DNA of 64,000 nucleotides from Datisca glomerata (Eukaryota; Streptophyta; Magnoliopsida; Cucurbitales; Datiscaceae). The notes beneath the pieces are model-generated. The model was not told the DNA's origin, searched no databases, and saw nothing but the letters and a program-made list of their open reading frames with translations. Made by a program: the position numbers and the translations under genes. The stretch spans positions 747,546-811,545 of the forward strand of contig QANY01003987.1 in assembly GCA_003255025.1 (NCBI GenBank), in the 5' to 3' direction. Positions 1 through 11,857 of this stretch are shown here, in pieces (position 1 is the stretch's first letter; each line of letters begins with the position of its first letter).

Positions 1-1119
1 TGTAGGAAATATGTATTGGCACCAAAACACATTTTGATCATATTTACTTGGTTTCTCTATTCCTGTTCTTATTAGCTATTTCTGACACCGGATGGACGTA
101 CATGAACAAAACTAAGGATTCAAATACCTGGCGAATTTATCTCCATAAATTCTCAACCTATTTAATATTGACATCGTACGACTCCACTATAGGTTCGATG
201 TCGAATCAACTATCTATTCATACGCGCTACGCTTTTTGTTCATGTAAATAAACCCTTTTATTTTCACGGTCCATGGATTATTTTAGCATAATACCATCGT
301 GAATATCAGTAACAAGAGTAGAATACAATACCATTTTACCCCACTTATTATAATTTTCTGAACTCCTTTATTGATTGTGAATAAGAAATACATAATAGTG
401 AATTGTCTCGTCCAATTCACAAGTCTTAATCAATGACTCAATTCATTGAGTACCTGGTCAAGTTAATTTATTCACACACCCATCAATAAAGTATAAGGTG
501 ATATTGTTGCTTTCACAATCAAACCACAAATTTCTATATCTATCAATCACGTAACTCAAACTTAATTGAATTACAATCTTAACAGCCAAGGTGTTGCCTG
601 CCAATTCGAACTCACCCATTTGACATATCAAATATTACAACTAACTAAGTCAAGCTATGTATTCACCTCAGGATAAAGGTGATTATGAAAATACCCTTAA
701 GGTGTCATAATTAGATTTAGAGTTTGGTAAACGGTTTTGGGCTCTAAAATAATTTGTTATCAGTCTATTCAACATGTTCATATCATGTTTAGGTTAACCG
801 TTTGAGTTTCTATTCTCATACCCCAAGATTGGCATCCATTGGTTCAACCTAACAGTCGTACTCGGAATCGATTGCCCAATCGATCCTAAGACTACGAATA
901 TCATTCTGAACTTTCTCAGAAGAGTTCATGTGGAGACGTTTTTGTCTTCACTCTTCGTTCATTGATGAAAGTTTCAGGACTTGATTAATTTATAAACACA
1001 CTATAATTTAAAATAAAACTTTCAATTTATTCATAAGAATTCAATAATACTGATGTATGAGAAATAACTAAATACAAATAAATAACTATCATATGCTACT
1101 TTATGGACATATTTCAACA
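1..1119 (-). repeat. 3' LTR of the copia element (partial)
   Basis: This segment matches the distal part of the LTR at 6752-8680. Read on the minus strand it begins at 1119 with TGTTGAAATATGTCC, close to the start of the other LTR (TGTTGGAATATGTCC). Roughly 800 bp of the LTR lie beyond the window start. No gene is present here. Confidence 0.9.
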
Positions 1120-1131
1120 ATCTCCCAGTTG
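1120..1131 (-). other. Polypurine tract of the copia element
   Basis: On the minus strand AACTGGGAGAT lies immediately before the 3' LTR. A short purine-rich run at this position primes plus-strand DNA synthesis in LTR retrotransposons. Confidence 0.75.
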
Positions 1132-1149
1132 GAGTAAAGTAGGCGTGTA

Positions 1150-1848
1150 CAATCTCTTATCCTCACGCCCTCAGATGACCATAAAAAAAACTTTATTGCT
1201 CAAAGTCTTCGTGAATGGATCTGCCATGTTGTTCACCGTCGAAATATGTGTAACCACAAAGTCTCCACGCTAAACAATTTCTCTAATCAGAAGATATTTA
1301 CATTCTATATGTTTGGATCTCTTATGGCTTCTAGGTAGTTTAGAATTCGCTATAGCCCCACTGTTATCACAATAAAGTGTCATGGGCTTGTCAGCGTTTG
1401 GAACAATTTCCAAAGTCTTCAAAAACTTCCTAAGCCACAGCCTCCTTTACAGCTTCACAAGCTGCCACATATTTAGCTTCCATGGTAGAATCAGCAATGC
1501 AAGATTGCTTGATACTTCTCTATACAACTGCTCCACCTTTCAGGATGAACACAGATCCTGAAGTGGACCTCCTAGAATCCTTGTCCACGACATAGCAAAT
1601 GTCTGAACTTGTGCAAAGTATCACATACATGAGACTTCCTATTGCTGAGGCATAGAGAATCTTTATCATGTTTTTCTCTTCTTTATGAGTCTTGGGAGAC
1701 TGGTCCTTGGAGAGGCTGACTCCATGTATAAAAGGAAGAAATTATTTCTTAGAGTTTTACATACTGAAGTGATCCAACACCTTATCAATATAAGGTGTTT
1801 GAGACACTATAAATTGTTTATTCTTCCTATCTCGAAATATCTGAATAC
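1150..1848 (-). pseudogene. Copia RNase H and C-terminal tail, broken
   Basis: Minus-strand translation in mixed frames gives recognisable copia RNase H pieces: a region reading about SSDICYVVDKDSRRSTSG near 1560-1620, YCDNSGAIANS near 1350-1385, and the C-terminal MADPFTKTLS near 1200-1230. These match the usual end of copia polyproteins just before the purine tract. In-frame stops and frameshifts separate the pieces, so no active enzyme is expected. Confidence 0.8.
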
Positions 1849-2497
1849 CTAAGACAAATACAACTTTCCAAGATCCTTCATATCAAATTGCTTTGCAAGC
1901 CAAATCTTGACATCAAATATTTTTCCTACATCATTCCCAATGAGTAGAATATCATCTACATACAATATTAGAAAAATCACCTTCCCTTCATGTATCAGCT
2001 TATACATACGAGGCTCGTCCACTAACTGTTCAAAATCATAGTTTTTAACAGTTTCATCGAATTTAATATTCCACGATCGTGAAGCTTGCTTAAGTTCATA
2101 AATGGACTTCTGCAGTTCATAAACTTCATCCTCTTGATCTTTCTCTATGAACTCGTATGGTTGAGCCATATAAATGTGTTCATCGAGATTGCCATTCAGG
2201 AAAGTAGTCTTGACGTTCATTTGTCAAATTTCATAATCAAGGGCGGAAACAATGGACAAAAGTATTAGAATGGATTTAAGCATGGGCACCGCGCGAGAAG
2301 GTATCCTAGTAGTCTATATCTTCCTTTTGGGTGTAGTCCTTGACTACCTGCTTAGCTTTAAATATCTCTACATTCACATTCGAACCTCTTTTCTTCTTAT
2401 AGATCCATTTATATCCTATGGGTTTTACCCTTTTAGGAGGATATATAAGATTCTAGACTCCGTTCGAGTACATCGAATATATCTCAACATTCATGGC
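1849..2497 (-). pseudogene. Copia reverse transcriptase core, broken
   Basis: A 123-residue open stretch (1849-2220) contains the RT_copia signature: VKTTFLNGNLDE at the start, a KSIYELKQASRSWN block in the middle, and the catalytic YVDD box followed by ILLIGND. The residue pattern is typical of Ty1/copia RT (family RVT_2). The N-terminal part of RT should lie at 2221-2497 but is interrupted. The catalytic YVDD is intact even though the gene is not. Confidence 0.9.
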
Positions 2498-2905
2498 TTA
2501 TTGCCATAAGTTTGCTTTAGGACTTGGCATGGCCTTTGAGTAGGAGTCAGGTTCATCAAGGTCTTTATTTGAGACAATTGTCAAAGCTTCTCCATAGGAC
2601 ATATACCTTTCAGGTTGGCTAACGACCCTCCCACTACGTCGAGGCTCCATAGGCTCTTGCTCATGTCGTGGTTCTTCCATTATGGAATCGAAAACAATTT
2701 CTAATTGGGCAGTCGGTGTCCTCTCACTCAATAATTCATCTAGTACAACTATGCTTCTTGGTTGTACACTTTTAATGTAAACTTCTTCAAGAAAATGAGC
2801 ATTCATGCTAACGAATGTTTTCTGGTCAATCGTACTGTAGAAGATATATCCCTTCGTTCCTTTAGGATATCCTATGAACATGCATAATTCTAAACGACCA
2901 GCCAA
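2498..2905 (-). pseudogene. Copia pol, linker between integrase and RT
   Basis: This 135-residue open stretch reads GRLELCMFIGYPKGTKGYIF near its start, then a linker ending in RRSGRVVSQPERYM. The GYPKGTKGY motif marks the integrase C-terminal part, and the RRSGR..PERY motif marks the start of the RT module in plant copia polyproteins. It sits directly upstream of the RT fragment in transcription order. Confidence 0.85.
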
Positions 2906-3415
2906 CTTGCCTGTCTTCAGTTTTAGAACATGTGTTATGCACCCCCTATTTTAAAATGGTTAATAGACGACTTTCATCCATACCACTTTCATATGGTGTA
3001 CCAGGCATTGTCTTCGATGAAACTTAGTTAACAATATATGCCATTGTTTCCAAGGCATATCCCCAGAAGGAATTTGGGAGAGATGGGTAACTCATCATGA
3101 ATCTAACCATATCCATCAGAGTTCAATTCCTTCTCTCTAACACACCATTTTGCTATGGTGTTTCAGGTGCTGTAAGCTTAGAAAAAATACATTATTCCTT
3201 AAGAAAATCTTTGAACTCTGCTAGTAAGTACTCTCCACCACAATCGGATCGTAGTGTTTCGATTTATTTTTCTTATTGCTTTCCAGCCAAGGCCTTATAA
3301 TCTTTGAACTTTTCAAGGGTTTCAGACTTTTGATGCATTAGATAAATATGATCAAAATGTGAGTAGTCATCAGTGAAGGTTATGAAGTATTCATAATCTC
3401 CTCTTGCTTGGATAT
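2906..3415 (-). pseudogene. Copia integrase catalytic core, decayed
   Basis: Minus-strand translation in shifting frames gives integrase core pieces, including SHFDHIYLMHQKSE, TLRSDCGGEYL (the second catalytic aspartate block) and LSQIPSGDMPW. Several stops and frameshifts are present. The zinc-binding N-terminus is in the next fragment (3416-3739). Confidence 0.75.
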
Positions 3416-3739
3416 TCAATGACCCACATACACACTATGTATGAGTTCAGCATTGAATGACTCTTTCACCTTTTGCTGAAAGTGAATATTGGTCATTTTG
3501 CCTTCAATACAAGATTTGCATGTGGTTAGTGATCCCACATTTAAAGTTTGCAAATGACCATCCATCACAAGTCTTTTAATCCTATCCAGGCTAATATGCC
3601 CAAGGCGTAAGTGCCACAAATATGTTGAATCATTTGTGTCATACTTCATGCTTTTGCTATTCCTTTGTGAATCATTATTCACTTCAGTGTCACATATTAT
3701 TAGAACTATTGGTTTTACGTGAAATAGTTTATTAAACAT
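3416..3739 (-). pseudogene. Copia GAG-pre-integrase domain
   Basis: The 107-residue stretch contains LWHLRLGHISLDRIKRLV and CKSCIEGKMT. These provide the H-H and C-C ligands of the integrase N-terminal zinc-binding (GAG_pre-integrs) domain. The ligands are preserved. It ends abruptly before the integrase core. Confidence 0.88.
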
Positions 3740-4089
3740 GCGAGCAACAGTAATTGAGCATTCATTTCTAAAAAACCAATATCTTTATCAATGAATTTAA
3801 GATCAAATCCTTGCTCAATTAATGCACCAATAGAAAATAAAATTCTTCCCAAAAACTGGGATATAATAAACATCACGTAAAATAATATAATGTTTTTTAA
3901 AACATAATTTAAAAGTTCTCACATATACGACTGATACTAGTGCTCCATTACCCCAGCGGAACTTGTACTCGCACTCGCCAAGCCTTCTGACTTCCCTAAA
4001 TCCCGACAGGAAGCAACAAATATGGTTAATAGCTGCAGAGTCTACAATCTAAGAAAAGTAGTGTTAGCTACATAACATGTCTCAGTAAC

Positions 4090-4921
4090 CATTACTATAC
4101 CTTTAGATCCCAACGCTTTGAGAGGTAGTTGAGTTTCCAATGATCAGCAGCTCCACAGTGATGACACTTATTTTTCGACTTGTCTACTCTGCGGTGCTCT
4201 TGCCTTTGGCAGCTCTCGGCTTCTACTTCTTCAATTTCCTTGGACCTTTTCTCTGTTTCTTCTTAGAGATAGGGGTGGAAGGCTTTCTTTCAATAAAGTT
4301 AGCCTATCTAAACTTCCTCTTGCCCTTCAGAAACAGAGTCTCAGCATCTTGCGACTCCTTTATGAGCTCAGGAAGTGAGTACTTCAGCTTATTCATCAAA
4401 TAATAAAACTAAAAGTTCTCAAAGTTACTAGGAAAAATCTCTAGGATCATATCCACCTGAGTCTCACTATTAACCTCATCACACATGATCTCCATCTCAT
4501 TTACATAACTTATGATCATCATCATATGTTCTCTGACAGGGGTTCGAGGTTCCATCCTATAGTTCATGAAGTTACGTACAGTTGTCTGTTTGGCTTGATG
4601 ACCCTGATCTCCGAACATTTTAATGATGTTTCACATCATATCAGCAATTGTCTCAAAGTTCTGATGACGTTGTTGCAATACATTGCTCAAAGATGCCAAG
4701 ATGTTACATCTGACGATCTCATCAAATCGCAGCTGAGAAGCATAATCATCATTTTTCTCTTCAGTCGATTCAGTGTTAGGCTCAAGGGGACAAGGGGTAG
4801 TGAGTACGAACTTGTGTTTTTCTACCGTCTGCAGGATATCAAGATTTTATTTCCAATCCACATAATTTTCACTAGTAAATTTGTTCGCGTTAAGAATAGT
4901 TGAAAGGGGGGATAACGACAT
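4090..4921 (-). pseudogene. Copia gag with zinc knuckle, broken
   Basis: Gag starts at the ATG at 4921 with MSLSPLSTILNANKF and continues with NFETIADMM and MFGDQGHQAKQTTVRNFMNY, typical of the copia gag (UBN2-like) domain. Several in-frame stops interrupt it. The C-terminal zinc knuckle near 4145-4175 reads CHHCGAADHWKLNY. It has the first two Cys and the His of a CX2CX4HX4C knuckle, but Tyr replaces the last Cys. A G-to-A change would explain that substitution. Confidence 0.85.
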
Positions 4922-6733
4922 GATTACTGAAAAGAATAAATAAAGTGATGTTAATAAATGCTCAATCATTTAGGAAAGTATGATGCATGATGTAACTACG
5001 TAAATATTTAAAAATCCATCAAAAAAATTATTTCCTCCATGATGTTATGACAAAAGCGATAACTTGTCTTATCAAGGGATGAAGTCCAAAGTATTTCCTA
5101 TCACATCGAGACTCTTCTCGTTTGTTTAACGCTGAAATATCTCCACATCTAGCTTAACCAATCACCAATGGTTTTGGTCACCTTGACCCCATTGACTGGC
5201 CCCTACGTGGGGATTCCAATGTGTTTTGAGTCTAAGTGTTTAACCAATGCATCGACTCATAAAAGTTGATATGGACTAACAGTTCGCCTATGGGACGACC
5301 CTACCCCACCACTTACTTTAGAAGTCTTAGCTTCTCAAGCAACTCGATGACTTAAAGTGACACGTCTCTAAAGTTTCTCCCATCATATGGACGGTTCTAA
5401 ACCATTCCTCGTGGCACGATCAAGTTCGCGTTGGAGACCTTGGGAATGATTCAACATAAACGACCCTCCCACTTAGTTTTTAAAAAAAAAACTTTGGATT
5501 AACATAACTTTTATTAATTTGAAAAACATGATGAAAATTTATAAATCCTTTATTTAATTTTAAATTCCAATTTAAAATCATAACCATTATAAAATTTGTA
5601 TTGTAATTAAATTATAACCATTATAATTCATCTACAATGATGCACGTATATACTACATGGCAATTTGATATTGGCATATCCCTAGTTTTATATGACATGT
5701 TATATGATGATGCACGATTAAAATTTAATCATACATTTAAACTTAATCTTCTTATTGGTTTATTTCTAATTACAATCCAAAAGAATAATAAATTATAAAT
5801 TAATTTATAAATCTCCATGACGTCTGTAATTGTCTATTTATTTTTCAGGTTGTCCCACCACTTTGTATCCCTTTACAAAATTCCATTCCCTTTTTGGAAT
5901 CAAATTTAAAATTTAAAATTCATATTTAAATTCAAATTTCAAAATTTAAATTCAAATTTCAAATTTCAAAATTTCAAAATATATAAATATAAATTTTGAT
6001 TTAAACCCTTTAATTAAGGAAAAAAATTTCTTAATTAAATATTCTCATTAGTTATACTTTTTTTTCTTAAAAGTAAAACAAAAGAGAAAAAGATAAAATT
6101 ATCTTTTGAATTCAAAATTATCTTCTATCCGTTTAAAATTTAAAATTTATAAGATAAAAAAATAGGATAAGGGTTATCGCGAAACATCACAGGATTTTCT
6201 AAACTCTAATTGTTATCGCCAAGAGTTTCACAAATTCTAGTCACCATGTAGGGCACTGGAGCGAACAGCGGTGCCGACGGGCACCGAAACAGTACCGCGG
6301 CCATTCAGAATAGTAACTCTGGCGCGAACAGTAATTTTGGCGTGAACAATAATTTCAGCGTGACTAGTAATTCTGATGCGAACAGTAATTCCACGTTAAC
6401 AGTGCGCATGGAGACTTCTCGGTGGTTGTCTAGTGACTTCCCAGCGGTGGTTTCGAGCGGTTTCCGGCGATGTATTGAGGCGACGACGATTTCACATCAA
6501 ATTTATAAATTTACAACTTTTACAACAAACAATTACATAAAATTCTATGTCTCAGATTCGGTGTACATAAATTCTAAATTGAAATAAAAGCGCCTATAGC
6601 CAATAATTAGGGATCCAATCACATAACACATTCAAAATAGTTTTGAATCTACCATACAAAATCATATGCCAATATCTACAAAATTCACGATACGTTCGTT
6701 TCAAATATCAATATGCATAATCAAGAACCTATT
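4922..6733 (-). other. Untranslated leader of the copia element
   Basis: About 1.8 kb between primer site and gag without a coding signal, which is long for this class. It is AT-rich and contains an irregular AAATTTC/AATTT-rich stretch near 5920-5985. It also has a GC-richer block at 6240-6480 with about six degenerate 18-bp repeats. The same leader, with the same repeat types, is found at 36800-38330 in the second copy. Confidence 0.75.
6306..6411 (-). repeat. Degenerate 18-bp tandem repeats in copia leader
   Basis: On the plus strand the unit is close to CGAACAGTAATTCTGGCG, repeated about six times with substitutions. Its counterpart at about 38255-38335 in the second copia copy keeps about four units, so the repeat predates both insertions. 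Confidence 0.75.
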
Positions 6734-6745
6734 GCTCTGATACCA
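6734..6745 (-). other. Primer-binding site (initiator Met-tRNA)
   Basis: Read on the minus strand the site is TGGTATCAGAGC, complementary to the 3' end of plant initiator methionine tRNA. It lies six bases inside the 5' LTR. This fixes the orientation of the element. Confidence 0.95.
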
Positions 6746-6751
6746 ATTGCT

Positions 6752-8680
6752 TGGAATGGTTGGTTTTAAAATTAATTAAAAATAAGTTTGAATCACGAAC
6801 GGTTCGTGGACGGAATTTTAAAAAAATTCAATTAACTTATTTAATCAAATTAAATAACTTAAAACCAAACAACGTGCGATTATGTATATACGACATTAAA
6901 CGAGAAGATAAGGTTAGAAACAATATTTTTTCACCTATACTTTGCATTAGAGAATTTTTGAACTGGTGGAATTCCTTCAAGCATTTTTCGTGTTCTTCAA
7001 GTTTCGGGATCCGAATCATGTACTTGAACTCCAAGAATGATTTATGAATTTCATACACGAACAACCACCTATTAATTTTAGAAATATATCTCACGAAATT
7101 TTGTGTAGAAATTTGAATGTGAGCTCTAAAAATGATTGAGAAAGAAAAATTGAAAATTTTCTCCTTCAATATAATTTTCGGCGGCATCAGGGAAGGAGGG
7201 GAAAACGTTTTTCTCCTTTTGTTTTTTTAACAAGCAACTATACCTTATCAAAGATCTATCTACAATCAGATTGCTATTAGATATTGATAAAATATAATTT
7301 TAATATTTACAAATATACCCATATATTTTTAAATTTCTAAAAATTCACTCTATTTATTCATAATTGCCGAAAATTGCAATATTGCCTAGAGTTTGAGAAG
7401 TATGGAGATTTATCAATCCAATTGATAAATTATTTGATCATTATCAATTAATTAATTTTTTACTAATTATACAATAATTAGAAAAATAATAAACTAATTA
7501 AGTTCAATACATATAATCACACTTAATTAATTAAGTGACATCTCCCATCATACATAGGTGAATGAAATATGTCTTGGCAGCAAAACACATTTTGATCCAA
7601 TTTACTCGTTTCTATATTCCTGTTCTCATGAGTTATTTCTCAAACTAAATGGACCCACATGAACAAAACTAAGGATCAAATACCCGATGAATTTATTTCC
7701 ATAAATTTTTTACCTATTTAATCCTGACATCGTACGACTATATTATAGGTTCGACGCCGAATCAACTCTCGATTCATGCGCGCTACGTTTTCTGTTAACG
7801 TAAATAAACTTTTTTTATTTTCACAGTCCGCATAATATTTTAACATAATACCTATCGTGAATATCAGTAACAAGAACATGATATAAAATTACCATTCTAC
7901 CCCTCTTGTTATTATTTTCTTAACTCCTTTATAAATTGTGAATAAGAAAGACATAATAGTGAATTGTCTAGTACAATTCACAAGTCTTAATCAATTACTC
8001 AATTCATTGAATACCTAGTCAGATTAATTTATTCACACACTCATCAATAAAGTATAATGTGATATTGTTGCTCTCACAATTGAACCACTAATTTTCATAT
8101 TTGTGAATCATGTGACTCCAACTTAATTGAATTACAATCCTAATAGCCGAGGAATTGTCCGTCAATTCGTACTCACTCATTTGACATATCAAAAATTATA
8201 ACTAAGTAAGTCAAGGTACGTAATCACCTTAGGATTAAGGTAATTATGAAAATATTCTTAAGATGTAACAATTAGATTTAGAGCTTGGTAAACAGTTTTG
8301 GGCTCTAAACTAATTTTTTACCAGTCTATTCAACATGTTCATAACATGTCTAGGCTAACCGTTTGAGTCTCCACTCCCATGCCCCGAGACTGACATCCAT
8401 TAGTTTAACGTAACAGTCGTAATCAGATTCGATTATCCAGTCGATCCTAAGACTGCAAATGTCATTCTAAACTTTCTTAGAAGAGTTCATCTCAAGACGC
8501 CTTTGTCTTCACTCATCGTTCGTTGATGAAAGTTTCAGAACTTGAGTAATTTATAAACACACTTTAATTTAAAATAAAATTTTCAATTTATTCACAAGAA
8601 TTCAATAATACTAATGTTTGAGAAATAACTAAATACAAATAAATAGTATTAACATGCTACTTTATGGACATATTCCAACA
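6752..8680 (-). repeat. 5' LTR of the copia element (1929 bp)
   Basis: Complete LTR. On the minus strand it begins TGTTGGAATATGTCC at 8680 and ends ATTCCA at 6752, next to the primer site. A 116-residue open frame at 6837-7187 lies wholly inside it. A related frame occurs in the LTR copy at 34779. I treat it as LTR sequence, not as a gene. Confidence 0.92.
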
Positions 8681-9018
8681 TTATTCAACATGTTCCATAA
8701 CATGTCTAGGTCTCCCATGTCCCAAAACCAGCATCCTTTGGTTTAACCTAACCGTCATAATCAAACTCGATTGCCTAGTTGATCCTAAAACAGCGAATAA
8801 TGTTCTGAACTATCTCAAAAGAGTTTGTCTGGAAGACTCCTTAGTTTTTACTCTTCTTATGTTGACAATAGCTCCAAGACTTGAGTAAATTATAAACACA
8901 CTTTAATTAATAGACAACTTTCATTAATCCATTAAATTCAGTAATACAAAATGTCTGAGAAATAACTAAATACTCATAAATAGTTATTACACCATACTTT
9001 ATGGACATAATCCCAACA
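8681..9018 (-). repeat. Fragment of an older related copia LTR
   Basis: Directly adjoining the 5' LTR, this segment repeats the last about 350 bp of the LTR (compare 8328-8680) with more differences. It ends at the same terminus (TGTTGGGATTATG on the minus strand). The simplest reading is that the element at 1-8680 inserted into an older LTR of its own family. Confidence 0.85.
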
Positions 9019-10890
9019 TTCAGGAGTTCGGGTCAGGGTCACGGTGTCCGGTCTGGAGCCAGGGGCAGGGGTCGAGCGAGACACGATTCGGAGACACGGG
9101 TCGGGTCAGGGACACATGTTGGGGAGTCGAGCCGGGTCGGTTGGGGAGACGGGTTCGGGTGGGACATATGTCGGGATTGGTTGGGGAGTCGAGTCGGGAA
9201 CACAGGTCGGGTCGGGGTCACAACCCGGGGAGTCGAGTCTGATCGGGTTGGAGATTCAGGATCGGGTCGGGAACACGGGGTGGATCGGGGGGTCGAGGGT
9301 CAGGTGGGGCATGAGTCGGGGTCACGGGTTGGGGGTCGAGTTGGGTCGGGTTAGGGAGCCAGAGTTAGGTGGGACACGGTTCAGGGAGTCGGGTTGGGCC
9401 GGGGACATGGGTTGGGGTCGGTGGTCGTGGGTCGAAGAGTCAAGTCATGTCGGGTTGGGTGGGACACGGGTCGGGGAGTTGGGTCAGGAACAGGTCGAGG
9501 ACACGCGATCGTGAGGTCGGGTTAGGGAACCGGTGACGAGTGGGACACGGGTCGGGTTGGGGGAGTTGGGTCAGAACGGGTCACGGGTTATGGAGTCGGT
9601 ACGGTACGAGGTTGGGGTAAGGATCGGGACATGGGTCGGGTCGGGTAGTTAAGCCGAGTCGGGTTGAGGAGCCGGGGTCGGGTTTGGGAGCCGGGGTCGG
9701 GTTTCAGAGCCGAGGTCAGGTTTGGGAGCCGGGGTCGGGTTGGGGAGACGAGGTCGGGGTTGGGCGGGACACGATTGGGGTCGGTGGTCGTGGGTCGAAG
9801 AGTCAAGTCATGTCGGGTTGGGTGGGACACAGGTTGGGGAGTTGGGTCAGGAACAGGTCGAGGACACGCGATCGTGAGGTCGGGTTGGAGAACCGGTGAC
9901 GGGTGGGACACGGGTCGGGCTGAGGGAGTTGGGTCAGAACGGGTCACGGGTTATGGAGCCGGTTCGGTACAAGGTTGGGGTTAGGACCAGGACATGGGTC
10001 GGGTCGGGTAGTTAAGCCGGGTCAGGTTGGGGAGCCGGGGTCGGGTTTGGGAGCCGGGGTCGGGTTTGTGAGCCAGGGGCAGGGGTCGGGCGGGACACGA
10101 TTCGGGGACACGGGTTGGGGAGACATGGGTTGGGGTCGGTGGTCGCGGGTCGAAGAGTCAAGTCATGTCGGGTTGGTTTGGGAGCCGGGGTCGGGTTTGG
10201 GAGCCAGGGGCAGGTGTCGGGCGGGACACGATTCGGGGACACGGGTCTGGTCAGGGCACATGTCGGGGAGTTGAGTTGGGTCGGTTGGGGAGACAGGTTC
10301 GGGTGGGACATATGTCGGGATTGGTTGAGGAGTCGAGTCGGGAACACAGGTCGGGTCGGGGTCACAGCCCGGGGAGTCGAGTCGGATCGGGTTGGAGATT
10401 CAGGTTCGGGTCGGGGGGTCGAGGGTCAGGTGGGGCATGGGTCGGGGTCACGGGTTGGGGGCTGAGTTAGGTCGGGTTAGGGAGCCGGAGTCAGGTGGGA
10501 CATGGTTCAGGGAGCCGGGTTGGGCCGGGGACTTGGGTTGGGGTCGGTGGTCGCGGGTCGAAGAGTCAAGTCATGTCGGGTTGGGTGGGACACGGGTCGG
10601 GGAGTTGGGTCAGGAACAGGTCGAGGACACGCGATCGTGAGGTTGGGTTGGGGAACCGGTGACGGGTGGGACACAGGTCTGGCTGGGGGAGTTGGGTCAG
10701 AACGAGTCACAGGTTATGGAGCCGGTTCAGTACGAGGTTGGGGTCAGGATCGGGACATGGGTCGGGTCGGGTAGTTAAGCCGGGTCAGGTTGGGGAGCCG
10801 GGGTCGGGTTTGGGAGCTGGGGTCGGGTTGGGGAGACGAGGTCGGGTGGGACACAAATCGGGGAAACGGACAGGTCAGAATGATTCTCGT
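9019..10890 (+). repeat. G-rich minisatellite with higher-order structure
   Basis: About 1.9 kb built from short variants of GGGTCGGGTTGGGGAG, with G strongly concentrated on the plus strand. A larger block near 9430-9545 (anchor GAAGAGTCAAGTCATGTCGG) recurs at 9797 and 10560, with a partial copy at 10152. Another block (GGGACATATGTCGGGATTGG) is at 9161 and again at 10315. Long ORFs in several frames on both strands are a by-product of the repeat and contain only Gly/Arg/Val/Ser or Pro/Arg/Thr. The flanks are an LTR end on the left and AT-rich DNA on the right. Confidence 0.92.
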
Positions 10891-11147
10891 TTAGATTAAC
10901 GATTTAAAAATGGATATTAAATAAATGAGGTAAATGCAAGTTATATTATTAAAAGGGATATTAAAGTAATTTTAATTAAAATAATTTATTTATTTATTTA
11001 TTTGTCAAACATAATTTTAAAATAAGTTATATCTTAAAGTTAATTATAATAAGTTAAACGAAACACGTATTAACTTATAAATTAAAGTTAAATTTAAATA
11101 AACTCGAATTTAAAAGTGGAACCAAATCGACCTCAGTAGGAATTCAG

Positions 11148-11594
11148 TAGGGTTGTGCAACCGTCCCGAAAAACTTGTCCCGTCCTGAAAAATCATCCCG
11201 AACCGAGTGGGACATGACGAGATTTGTACTCTTGGCGGGAAGGGTCACGAGACAAAATTTTTTATCCCGACTTGTCCCGTCCCGTCCTGATTTTTGATAA
11301 ATAACCTAATATTTTTTATTTTTTTAAAATTTGACCCTCAATTTTTTTAATTTTAACCCTTAGTTTTTTATTTTTAACCCTTAATTTTTTAATTTTTAAC
11401 ATTTTAATCTTTTGAACTTTAGACTAATTTTAATTTTTAACTTTTAAATTTTTTATCCAAAATATCCATCTCGTCCCGCTCGGAATTTTTCCTCAACACG
11501 GGATGGGATGGGACTTAAAAAAATTGTCCTGTCCTGATCGAGACGGGACAAAAATGCTAAAAACTCGTACCGTCCCGTCCAGTGCACACCCTTA
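11148..11594. mobile_element. hAT-like MITE (447 bp)
   Basis: The ends are imperfect inverted repeats: TAGGGTTGTGCAACCGTCCC on the left and TAAGGGTGTGCACTGGACGG read inward from the right. Sub-terminal CCCGTCCCG-type motifs occur at both ends. The flanking 8-mers GAATTCAG (11140-11147) and GAATTCGT (11595-11602) match at six of eight bases, as expected for an aged hAT target duplication. It has no coding capacity. Confidence 0.8.
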
Positions 11595-11649
11595 GAATTC
11601 GTTGGGGTGTGGACAGGTTCTTGTATATTAGTTGCTAACTGCTAGATGT

Positions 11650-11735
11650 GTTGAAATTATTTTTTAGTATGAGGACCCGAGCTCGAACTCTATGCTTTGG
11701 CCGTAGCAACCACTAGATTAAGCTCAATGAATAAA
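11650..11735 (-). repeat. tRNA-derived SINE-like remnant
   Basis: The minus strand contains TTAATCTAGTGGTTGCTACG, resembling a tRNA A box, and about 35 bases on AGAGTTCGAGCTCGGGTCC, resembling a B box. The spacing fits a tRNA-derived pol III head. No cloverleaf could be folded with confidence, so it is not called as a tRNA gene. Confidence 0.5.
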
Positions 11736-11857
11736 AGGAAAGTTAATGGAGAGGAATTGGAGGGGAATTTTCGGGTTTAATGTGATTTAAAAAAAAACTC
11801 TAAAAATAAGGTAGTTTTGAAACTAATTCTAAAATTAAGGTAGTATTGGCCACGTTA

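Larger units (their letters stand above)
1..8680 (-). mobile_element. Ty1/copia LTR retrotransposon, decayed, 3' LTR cut by window start
   Basis: The element reads right to left: 5' LTR (6752-8680), Met-tRNA primer site (6734-6745), long leader, gag, GAG-pre-integrase, integrase, reverse transcriptase, RNase H, purine tract, 3' LTR (1-1119). The order integrase before reverse transcriptase is diagnostic of Ty1/copia. The two LTRs align through their shared part (1-1119 against about 7555-8680) with many point differences, so the insertion is not recent. All coding regions carry stops or frameshifts. The right end lies inside an older LTR of the same family, which indicates nested insertion. 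The left target-site copy is outside the window. Confidence 0.93.

Noticed and set aside
9001..10899. Many overlapping ORFs on both strands of the G-rich region
   Set aside because: They follow from the lack of stop codons in a G-rich repeat, use only a few amino acids and exist in several frames at once.
11650..11735. tRNA gene on the minus strand
   Set aside because: A- and B-box-like motifs only; acceptor stem pairing was not found.
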